Origin: Flavobacterium sp.
GTDB lineage: Bacteria; Bacteroidota; Bacteroidia; Flavobacteriales; Flavobacteriaceae
Assembly (NCBI RefSeq): GCF_027484205.1
Contig: NZ_JAIXUB010000021.1
Location: 1-44,255, forward strand
Length of the DNA: 44,255 nt
Direction of reading: 5' to 3'
Below are positions 20,044-29,700 of this stretch, in pieces. Position 1 is the stretch's first letter; every line of letters starts with the position of its first letter. The notes beneath the pieces are model-generated. The model was given only the letters and a program-made list of their open reading frames with translations. It was not told the origin of the DNA and did no database searches. A program made the translations under genes and the position numbers.

Positions 20044-20559
20044 ATGTCAGGTTTCAATTTAACTCTAATTGTATGTTGTAAAAAAATATCAAGGAAAAGT
20101 AAGTTTTTTTCTGATTTAAATTTTAATAAAGAGGTTAAATTTTGCTCGTTGATAAATAATGAATTTTCAATTTGTAAAGAATTAAATATAAAAGGAGGGA
20201 ATATTTATATTCATGATAATTTTTTTATTGAGTATGATGGCGAAATGAAAAATTATGGTTATTCTGAGTTGTTTTGGGAAGAAGTTCTTGTAAAAATAGA
20301 TAAACCTCAATGTTCTATTAATATTAGTAGTATGTCAAGAAATTTTGGTAGTTTTTCAGTGATATTAAAGCATGTAGAACAATTGCTGTTGGAAAATTAT
20401 CATTTTTTCTTAATTACAAATAATTTAAGTGATGAAATAGTAAAAAAGTTTGAAAAAACTAATGAATTATTAAACATAGAAGGTGATTATTTTCTAATTT
20501 CCGAAAAAATAATTAATTATTTTATTAGTTGTGAAATCCTAGATTTTATGGAATATTGA
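20044..20559 (+). CDS. Hypothetical protein, 171 residues
   Basis: I do not recognise this protein. It has no signal peptide or transmembrane helix and is rich in Asn, Phe, Ile, Lys and Glu. It has a small, well-spaced set of Cys (CC at 11-12, then C34, C44, C88, C164). The alternation of strand-like and helix-like stretches (LTLIVCCKKI, KHVEQLLLENYHFFLITNNL) suggests a compact alpha/beta domain. It lies alone after ruvB-queG, is very AT-rich, and is followed by its own small terminator. It reads like an accessory or immunity-like single gene inserted in core surroundings, but nothing shows its function. The ATG has an A-rich upstream sequence. Confidence 0.65.
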   Translation: MSGFNLTLIVCCKKISRKSKFFSDLNFNKEVKFCSLINNEFSICKELNIKGGNIYIHDNFFIEYDGEMKNYGYSELFWEEVLVKIDKPQCSINISSMSRNFGSFSVILKHVEQLLLENYHFFLITNNLSDEIVKKFEKTNELLNIEGDYFLISEKIINYFISCEILDFMEY

Positions 20560-20588
20560 AGATTGTTTTATTACTTGATTTGAAAACT

Positions 20589-20608
20589 AACTCTAGCAAA
20601 GAGTTTTT
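20589..20608 (+). terminator. Intrinsic terminator after the hypothetical gene
   Basis: AACTCT (20589-20594) pairs with AGAGTT (20600-20605) around AGCAA, running into a short T-run to 20608. The rest of the 218-nt gap before maeB shows only a -7 box. Confidence 0.6.
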
Positions 20609-20744
20609 ATGAAAAACTCCACAAATCTTTCATCATTTTGTATAAATTTTTTTAATAAAAAATACGTCAAACTTTTTACTAATTTCCGATCTAAAATTTC
20701 TCAAAAGAAAATCAATAAAAGTTTCCTTTTTAAGTTGATACTGC

Positions 20745-20752
20745 TACCTTTG
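20745..20752 (+). promoter_or_regulatory. -7 promoter element of maeB
   Basis: TACCTTTG fits TAnnTTTG, 25 nt before the maeB ATG. An imperfect TTTC at 20722-20725 sits 19 nt upstream as a possible -33 element. Confidence 0.55.
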
Positions 20753-20777
20753 TAAGTCAGAATAAAAAGAAAATAAA

Positions 20778-23069
20778 ATGCACAAAGACAATAAACGTAG
20801 AGAAGCACTTTTATATCACGCAAAACCAACTCCAGGTAAAATTGAAGTAGTTCCTACAAAAAAATATGCCACTCAAAGAGATTTATCACTTGCCTATTCA
20901 CCAGGTGTAGCTGAGCCTTGTTTAGAAATTGCTAAAGATGTAAATAATGTTTATAAATATACCGCAAAAGGTAATCTTGTAGCCGTAATTTCCAACGGAA
21001 CTGCGGTTTTGGGTCTTGGCGATATTGGTCCAGAAGCTTCAAAACCAGTAATGGAAGGAAAAGGTCTGCTGTTCAAAATCTTTGCAGGAATTGATGTTTT
21101 CGACATTGAAGTCGATACAAAAGATGTTGATGCATTTATTGAAACCGTAAAAAATATTGCGCCAACTTTTGGTGGTATAAACCTAGAAGACATTAAAGCT
21201 CCAGAATCTTTTGAAATAGAAAGACGTTTGGTGGAAGAATTGAATATTCCTGTAATGCATGATGACCAACATGGAACGGCAATTATTTCTTCGGCAGCTT
21301 TGCTCAACGCAGTAGAATTAGCTGGAAAGAAAATGAGTGAGGTAAAAATGGTCATTTCAGGAGCAGGTTCGGCAGCTATTGCTTGTGCAAATTTATATGT
21401 TTCCTTTGGTGTAAATGAGGATAATGTTGTAATGTTCAATAGCAAAGGTGCTTTGAGAAAAGATGATCCTTCTATTTCTGAAAACCAAAGAAAATATGCT
21501 ACCGATAAAAATTATGATTCCTTAGCCGATGCTATGGTTGGTGCTGATGTTTTTGTAGGTCTTTCTACAGGTGATATTGTAACTCCGGAAATGCTGATTT
21601 CAATGGCAGAAAACCCAATTGTTTTCGCTATGGCAAATCCAAATCCTGAGATAAAATACGATATTGCAATAAAAACTAGAAAGGATATCATTATGGCTAC
21701 TGGTCGTTCAGATCATCCTAATCAAGTAAATAATGTTCTTGGTTTTCCTTATATTTTCCGTGGGGCTTTAGATGTTAGAGCAACAAAAATTAACGAGGAA
21801 ATGAAAAAAGCAGCTGTTGTTGCTTTAGCAGAATTAGCCAAAGAGAATGTTCCTGAACAAGTGAATATTGCTTATGGTGAAACCAAATTAAATTTTGGTA
21901 CCGATTATATTATTCCAAAACCATTCGATCCAAGATTGATTACAAAAGTTCCACCTGCTGTTGCCAAAGCAGCAATGGAAAGTGGTGTAGCTTTAAACCC
22001 AATTACCGATTGGGAGAAATATGAAGAAGAATTATTAGAACGAATGGGTTCTGATAATAAAATGGTGCGTTTATTGACAAATCGTGCAAAAACAGAACCA
22101 AAACGAATTGTTTTTGCCGAAGCAGATCAATTGGATGTATTAAAAGCGGCTCAAATTGTTCATGAGGAAGGAATTGGTTTCCCAATTTTACTAGGAAGAA
22201 GAGAAGATATTTTGGAATTGAAAGAGGAAATTGGTTTTGATGCCGATGTACCTATTTTTGATCCAAAGACAAAAGAAGAAGATAATCGCAGATTGAAATA
22301 TGCTGATATTTTTTGGAAAGAAAGAAGAAGAAAAGGAATTTCGCTTCTTGATGCTCAAAAATGGATGCGAGAAAGAAATTATTTTGCTGCCATGATGGTC
22401 AATGAAGGCGATGCAGATGCAATGGTTTCAGGTTATTCAAGAAGTTATCCATCAGTTGTGAAGCCATTAATTCAGTTAGTTGGAAAAGCTCCAGGAATTT
22501 CCCTAATTGCTTCAACTAATATGATGATGACTAATCGCGGACCTATGTTTTTATCTGATACTGCCATCAACCCAAATCCAACAGCAGACGATTTAGCAAA
22601 AATTGCTTTAATGACTGCAAAAACAGTTAGAATGTTTGGAATGGAGCCAGTAATTGCAATGGTTTCGTTCTCAAATTTTGGTTCGTCAAATTATGAAAGT
22701 GCTAATAAAGTAAGAGAAGCAGTAGCTTATTTGCATCATTATTATCCCGATTTAATTGTTGATGGAGAAATTCAAACCGATTTTGCATTAAATCCTGAAA
22801 TGCTTCAAAAGAAATTTCCATTTTCTAAACTTGCAGGAAAAAAAGTAAATACCTTGGTTTTCCCAAATCTTGAATCAGCAAATATTACCTATAAATTACT
22901 AAAAGAATTATACAAAGTAGATTCTATTGGACCAATTGTTATGGGAATGGATAAACCAGTTCATATTTTTCAATTAGGTGCAAGCGTGGAAGAAATGGTA
23001 AATATGTCTGCTGTAGCCGTTGTTGATGCACAGGAAAAACAAAGAAAACCAAAAGCAGAAAAAAAATAA
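20778..23069 (+). CDS. maeB: NADP-dependent malic enzyme with phosphotransacetylase-like domain (MaeB type)
   Basis: Converts malate to pyruvate and CO2 with reduction of NADP. The 763-residue product is the long two-part form. Residues 1-415 are the malic enzyme part: the YSPGVAEPCLEIAKD segment, GDIGPEASKPVMEGKGLLFK, MHDDQHGTA with the catalytic acidic site, and the nucleotide fold ISGAGSAAIACANLY. Residues 430-763 are a phosphate acetyl/butyryltransferase-like domain (VFAEADQLDVLKAAQI to VVDAQEKQ). In MaeB enzymes that domain is regulatory, binding acetyl-CoA-type effectors, rather than a working transacetylase. It has its own promoter, and ruvA follows with a separate one. Confidence 0.93.
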   Translation: MHKDNKRREALLYHAKPTPGKIEVVPTKKYATQRDLSLAYSPGVAEPCLEIAKDVNNVYKYTAKGNLVAVISNGTAVLGLGDIGPEASKPVMEGKGLLFKIFAGIDVFDIEVDTKDVDAFIETVKNIAPTFGGINLEDIKAPESFEIERRLVEELNIPVMHDDQHGTAIISSAALLNAVELAGKKMSEVKMVISGAGSAAIACANLYVSFGVNEDNVVMFNSKGALRKDDPSISENQRKYATDKNYDSLADAMVGADVFVGLSTGDIVTPEMLISMAENPIVFAMANPNPEIKYDIAIKTRKDIIMATGRSDHPNQVNNVLGFPYIFRGALDVRATKINEEMKKAAVVALAELAKENVPEQVNIAYGETKLNFGTDYIIPKPFDPRLITKVPPAVAKAAMESGVALNPITDWEKYEEELLERMGSDNKMVRLLTNRAKTEPKRIVFAEADQLDVLKAAQIVHEEGIGFPILLGRREDILELKEEIGFDADVPIFDPKTKEEDNRRLKYADIFWKERRRKGISLLDAQKWMRERNYFAAMMVNEGDADAMVSGYSRSYPSVVKPLIQLVGKAPGISLIASTNMMMTNRGPMFLSDTAINPNPTADDLAKIALMTAKTVRMFGMEPVIAMVSFSNFGSSNYESANKVREAVAYLHHYYPDLIVDGEIQTDFALNPEMLQKKFPFSKLAGKKVNTLVFPNLESANITYKLLKELYKVDSIGPIVMGMDKPVHIFQLGASVEEMVNMSAVAVVDAQEKQRKPKAEKK

Positions 23070-23105
23070 AAGTCAATGTAAATGCCACTTTGGATATACT
23101 AAAAT

Positions 23106-23134
23106 TTTGTAATTCAACTTTTTTGCTATATTTG
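23106..23134 (+). promoter_or_regulatory. Promoter of ruvA-sprA
   Basis: TTTG (23106-23109) and TATATTTG (23127-23134), 17 nt apart, lie 19 nt before the ruvA ATG. sprA follows ruvA within 27 nt, so this promoter probably also drives sprA. Confidence 0.7.
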
Positions 23135-23153
23135 AATGGTTTAATTAATACTT

Positions 23154-23735
23154 ATGATTGCTCACATACAAGGAAAATTAGTTGAAAAAACACCAACAGA
23201 AGTTGTAATCGACTGTAATGGTGTTGGTTATCATATAAATATTTCTTTGCACACGTATTCGCTTTTGCCTTCAACAGATTTTATAAAACTATTTACACAT
23301 CTGATTATCAAAGAAGATTCACATTCTTTGTATGGATTTGTAGAAAAATCTGAAAAAGAAATATTTAAAATGCTTTTAACCGTTTCAGGAATTGGAGCAG
23401 GAATAGCAAGAACGATGCTTTCGTCTCTTGAACCAAGACAAATTATTCAAGCATTAGCAAGTGGCGATGTAGCAACAATTCAATCAATTAAAGGAATTGG
23501 TGGCAAAACAGCACAAAGAGCAATCCTCGATTTAAAGGATAAAGTGTTAAAAATTTACGATTTAGACGAAGTTTCTATCTCTCAAAACAATACAAATCGA
23601 GATGAAGCGTTATCTGCTTTGGAGGTTTTAGGTTTTATTAGAAAAGCTTCCGAGAAAATCGTCGATAAAGTAATCAGTCAAAATCCAGATGCAACGGTTG
23701 AAGTGATTATCAAGCAAGCATTAAAAAATTTATAA
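23154..23735 (+). CDS. ruvA: Holliday junction DNA-binding protein RuvA
   Basis: RuvA forms tetramers that grip Holliday junctions and load RuvB. The 193-residue product has the N-terminal OB fold (MIAHIQGKLVEKTPTEVVID), two helix-hairpin-helix motifs (LLTVSGIGAGIARTML and IQSIKGIGGKTAQRAILDLKD), and the C-terminal RuvB-binding domain (NRDEALSALEVLGF). Its stop is shortly before sprA, a linkage typical of Flavobacteriia. Confidence 0.96.
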   Translation: MIAHIQGKLVEKTPTEVVIDCNGVGYHINISLHTYSLLPSTDFIKLFTHLIIKEDSHSLYGFVEKSEKEIFKMLLTVSGIGAGIARTMLSSLEPRQIIQALASGDVATIQSIKGIGGKTAQRAILDLKDKVLKIYDLDEVSISQNNTNRDEALSALEVLGFIRKASEKIVDKVISQNPDATVEVIIKQALKNL

Positions 23736-23762
23736 TTTTTGAAAACACATTACCAAAAATAT

Positions 23763-26700
23763 ATGCAATCAGCATTTAGAGTTAGTATTTTATTATTGCT
23801 TCTTTTTTCAAGTTGGAACTCTTTTTCTCAAGTAGATGAAAATGATACAATACCAAAAGGAAGTGATTTAGGTAAAATTAAATTAGGAAATCCACCAAGT
23901 ATAGTTGATGCTTACAAGTATGATCCTGTTACGGATAAATATATTTTTTCAAGTACTTTTGATGGTTTTAATATTAATTATCCAATAATTTTAACACCAA
24001 AAGAATACGAACAACTGGTTTTACGTGAATCAATTAAAAAATATTTCAAAGAAAAATCAGATGCCATTGATGGTAAAAAAGAAGGAACTGAAGAAGCAAA
24101 AAGAAACTTATTACCAAGATATTATGTAAATTCAAGTTTTTTTGAAACCGTTTTTGGGGGAAATACTATAGATGTAAAACCTACAGGTTCAGTTGAAATG
24201 GATTTAGGTGTTCGTTATACAAAACAAGACAATCCGTCTTTTTCACCAAGAAATAGATCTACCACAACCTTTGATTTTGATCAAAGAATTAGCATGAGTT
24301 TACAAGGAAAAGTAGGAACTCGTTTAAATGTAAATGCTAACTATGACACACAATCTACTTTTGCTTTCCAAAATTTAATTAAATTAGAATACGACCCAAC
24401 AGTTGGTGGTGGAGAAGATTCTATTCTTCAAAAATTAGAAATTGGAAATGTAAGCATGCCATTAAATAGCTCATTGATTCGTGGAGCACAAAGTTTATTT
24501 GGTGTGAAAGCACAATTACAATTTGGTAAAACAACTTTTACAGGAGTTTTCTCTGAACAAAAATCACAAACAAAAAGTGTTACTTCGCAAGGTGGAGGAA
24601 CGATTGAAAATTTTGAATTGTTTGCTTTAGATTATGATTCAGACAGACACTTTTTCCTATCACAATATTTTAGAAACAAGTATGATAATTCGCTAAGAAA
24701 TTATCCTAATATTGATAGTAGAATCCAAATTACTCGTCTTGAAGTTTGGGTAACAAACAGACAAAATCGTGTTAGTACAACTAATAATAATTTAAGAAAT
24801 ATTATTGCACTTCAAGATTTAGGAGAATCAACATATACAGGTTTGTCTAATAACCAACTTGTTGCAATTGACCCAATTCCACCTACATTCTTTATTTTTA
24901 ATCCAACAGAAACACCGCCAGATAATGATGGAAATGTTCCGTCGGATAATAAAAATAACCAATACGATCCAGCACTCATCGGAACAACAGGTTTATTGAA
25001 TGGTGATATTAGAGAAATTGTAACTTCAAGTTCAGGTTTTAATACTACAGTAAGTGAAGGAATTGATTATTCAAAACTTGAAAATGCAAGAAAATTAAGT
25101 CCAAATGAATATACTTATCATCCGCAACTTGGTTATGTTTCCCTGCAACAACGTTTAGCAAACGACGAAGTTCTTGCGGTGGCTTATCAATATACCATTG
25201 GAGACGAAGTGTATCAAGTAGGAGAATTTGGAACTGATGGTGCAACGGCAACAGAAGTTAACCCTTCAGGAGTTCCAGAAACGCAAACATTGATTTTAAA
25301 ATTATTGAAAAGTAATTTAACCAATGTTCAAAAACCAGTTTGGAATTTGATGATGAAAAACATTTATCAAATTCAAGGTGGTTATAATTTACAACAAGAA
25401 GATTTTAGATTTAATATTCTTTATACTGATCCGTCTCCGTTAAATTATATTACTCCAGCAGGAACAACGCCGCTTCCAGCAGATGTAGCAGAAACACCAC
25501 TTTTAAGAGTATTCAATCTTGATAGATTAAATTATAATAACGATCCGCAAGCTGGAGGTGATGGTTTTTTTGACTTTTTAACCAGTGCTTCTACGATAAG
25601 TAGTCAGCCAAGTAATCCAAGTTCAGGTGTTACTCAACCAAATGCTCCAGGTATAACAGTTGACCAACAAAATGGTAGATTGATTTTTACAACAGTAGAA
25701 CCTTTTGGAAAACATTTATTTGAAAAGTTAAGAACTACAGCTTCAGAAAATTATCAAGGAGATCCAAACTCTATTGCTGATTATAATGAAAATCAAAAAA
25801 AATATGTTTTCCGAACAATGTATGCTAGTACACAAGCAGCAGCTTTGCAGGAAAGTGAAAAAAATAAATTCCTTTTAAGAGGTAAATATAAATCTTCAGG
25901 TGGTGATGGAATTCCTATTGGAGCTTTTAACGTTCCTAAAGGTTCTGTTGTGGTAACAGCAGGCGGAAGAGTTCTTGTTGAAGGTGTAGATTATAGTGTA
26001 AATTATCAAGCAGGAAGAGTTCAAATTCTTGATCCTTCTTTACAAGCTTCAAATACACCAATTGAAGTTTCTGTTGAAAACAATTCGGTTTTTGGACAAC
26101 AAACAAGACGTTTTTTTGGTGTTAATGTGGAACATAAATTTTCAGATAAATTCCAAGTTGGCGCTACGTTTTTAAAAATGACTGAAAGACCATTCACACA
26201 AAAATCAAACTATGGTCAAGAATCGGTAAACAATACTATTTTTGGTGCCAATTTAAATTATTCTACCGAAGTTCCATTCTTAACTCGATTAGTGAATAAA
26301 CTTCCTAATATGGATACTGATGTTCCATCAAATATATCCGTTCGAGGTGAAATTGCATTCCTAAAACCAGATACACCAAAAGCAGACCAGTTTGAAGGTG
26401 AATCAACTATTTATGTTGACGATTTCGAAGGTTCGCAAACTACAATTGATATGCGTTCGCCATTATCATGGTATTTGTCTTCAACACCTGAAAGAAATTC
26501 AGATAGTGATTATTTAGATTTTGGTGCAACTTCATCAGGTTTAGAATATGGTCATAAAAGAGCAAGATTAGCTTGGTATAATATTGATCCAACATTCTAT
26601 ACACAACGTCCAGCAGGAATCACAGATGATGATTTGTCTTTAAATACTACTAGAAGAATTTTTAGTTCAGAGTTGTATCCAGAAACTGATATTGTTCAAG

Positions 26701-29700
26701 GACAATCTCAAGTGATAAATACTTTAAATTTAAGTTATTTCCCTACAGAACGTGGACCATATAATTTTAATCCAGCAGCGGCTACAACAAATGATTTGCC
26801 AAATCCAACTGAAAATTTTGGTGGGATAACACGACCAATAAATTCAACCAATTTTGAGCAAGGAAATGTAGAGTTCATGCAATTTTGGATTTTAGATCCT
26901 TATGTTGGAAATGGCGCAATTGATGGTGGAAATGCGGGTAAAATTTATTTTAATCTTGGAGAAATTTCTGAAGATATTCTAAAAGACGGAAGAAAGCAAT
27001 ATGAAAATGGATTGCCAGAAGCTGGATCAACAACACCTACTTCTTCAACTATTTGGGGACAAGTGCCAGGTTCACAATCTTTGATTTATGCTTTTGATAC
27101 TAGTGGTGCCAACAGAGCTGTTCAAGATGTTGGACTTGATGGTTTTAACGATGATCAGGAAAGAACGTTACCAGATGTTAATCCTGCATTTTATGCTCAA
27201 CCTGATCCAGCAGCAGATAATTATCAATACTTTCTTCAAGCAAGTGGAAACGTAATTGATAGATATAGAAATTATAATGGTCTTCAAGGAAATTCTCCAA
27301 TTGAAGTTACTGATACTAATAGAGGATCAACAACAGTTCCAGATGTTGAAGACATCAATAGAGATAATACTATGAATACTATCAATGCTTATTATGAATA
27401 CAGCATTGATATTAGTCCTTCTAGTCTTGCAACAACAGGTCAAAATTATATTACAGACATTAGACCAACAACCGTTACATTACCAAATGGTTCAACTACT
27501 CAAGCTAGATGGATTCAATTTAAAATTCCAGTTTCTGAACCTGAAAATGTAATTGGTGGAATTTCAGATTTTAGAACAATTCGTTTCATGAGAATGTTCA
27601 TGACTGGATTTCAACAACCTCTAACAGTTCGTTTTGGAGCATTAGATTTAGTTCGTGGCGAATGGCGTCGTTACACAAGTTATTTAGATTATAATGATAC
27701 TAATATTTCTGATGACGATACAACTTTTGATGTTCAAGCGGTTAATATTCAAGAAAATGGTGATAGAACACCAATACCTTATGTAACGCCTCCAGGTGTA
27801 GTGCGTGAACAAAATTATCAAAACAACACTTTGATTAATCAAAACGAACAATCACTTTCATTGAGAGGTACAGGTTTAGAAGCTGGAGATTCTCGTGCGG
27901 TGTTTAAAAATGTAAGTGTTGATATGCGTCAGTTCAATAAATTGAAAATGTTTTTACATGCTGAAGCATTGCCAGCTGATGAACCTTCATTGGAAGATAA
28001 TGAGATGGTAGCTTTTATTCGTTTCGGAAATGACTTTATTAACAACTATTATCAAGTTGAAATTCCTTTAAAGAAAACACTTCAAAATGCTTCCTCTAGT
28101 GCAGAAGAGGTTTGGCCTGAGGAAAATGAAATTGATTTGACATTGGCGTTATTAACGAAGTTAAAAATTCAAGCCATGGGAATTGATCCTTCAACATTAC
28201 CTTTAGATGGTGTTTATTATCAAAATGAAGAGGATTTAGAACCATCTGCGGCAAGTAAACCTAATAAGTTGCGTCTTGGTATCAAAGGAAACCCAAACTT
28301 TGGTTTAGTTCGAACTTTAATGGTTGGTATTAAAAATCAAACCGATGTTTTAAATACAACAGAACATCCTTTAAATCCTAGAGAAATTTCGGGTGAAGTT
28401 TGGTTCAATGAGCTTCGTTTAGCAGAAATGGATAATAAAGGTGGAATGGCAGCTGTTTTAAATGTTGATGCTAATTTTGCAGATTTTGCAACAATTTCTT
28501 CAACAGGTAGAATGAGTACTATTGGTTTTGGTTCTTTAGAACAAGGTCCAAACGAGAGAAGTCGAGAAGATATTAAGCAGTATAATATTGTAACCAATTT
28601 AAGTTTAGGAAAATTACTTCCAAAAAAATGGGGAATTAATTTACCATTCAACTATTCTGTTGGAGAAGAAATCATTACACCAGAATATGATCCGTTTAAT
28701 CAAGATATTCGTTTAGATCAACTACTTGATAATACAACTGATGCTGCTGAAAGAAGAAATATTGAAAATCGTGCTATTGATTATACAAAAAGAAAAAGCA
28801 TCAATTTTATTGGTGTAAAAAAAGAAAGAAGTCCTGAGCAAAAACAACGTTTTTATGATCCAGAAAATTTAACACTTTCTTATTCATACAATCAAGTTGA
28901 TCGTCACAACTATGAAATAGAAGACTATATTGATCAACAAGTGAATACTGCTGCCGATTATACTTTTGCTTTCAAACCAAAAGCAGTTGAACCTTTCAAA
29001 AAAGTAAAAGCATTCAAAAAGAGTAGCTATTGGAAATTATTGAGTGATTTTAATTTTAACTATTTACCATCAAATATTTCTTTCAGCACAAATATTAACC
29101 GTCAATATAATGAACAACAATTTAGATTAGTTGATGTTGAAGGAATAGGTCTTGAAAAATTATACAGAAGAAACTTTTTGTTTAATTATCAATATGGATT
29201 CAATTATAATCTAACAAAAGAATTAAAACTTAATTTCACCGCTTCGTCAAATAATATTGTTAGAAATTATCTTGATGAAAATAATGAACCTGATAATAGT
29301 TATAACATTTGGACAGATTATTGGAATCCAGGTTCGGCAAATCAGCACAATCAACAATTAGTAGTGAATTATGCTTTACCAATTAATAAAATTCCTTTTT
29401 TAAGCTTTATTAATTCAAACTATACTTATACGGGAGATTATAGCTGGCAAAGAGCTTCTTTAGCCATGCAAGAAGTAGAATCAGGCGGAATAACATATAA
29501 TTTAGGAAATACTATTCAAAATGCGGCTTCACACAGATTGAATACTAAATTTACTATGGAAACGCTTTACAAATATTTAGGGCTTACTAAAGGTAAAAAA
29601 CCAACACCAAAACCAACTGTAGCACCAAAACCTGGAGAAAAAGTGGTAGCAGTTAAACCTCAAGTTCAAAAAGAAAGAGGTGTGTTCATGGATGGATTGA

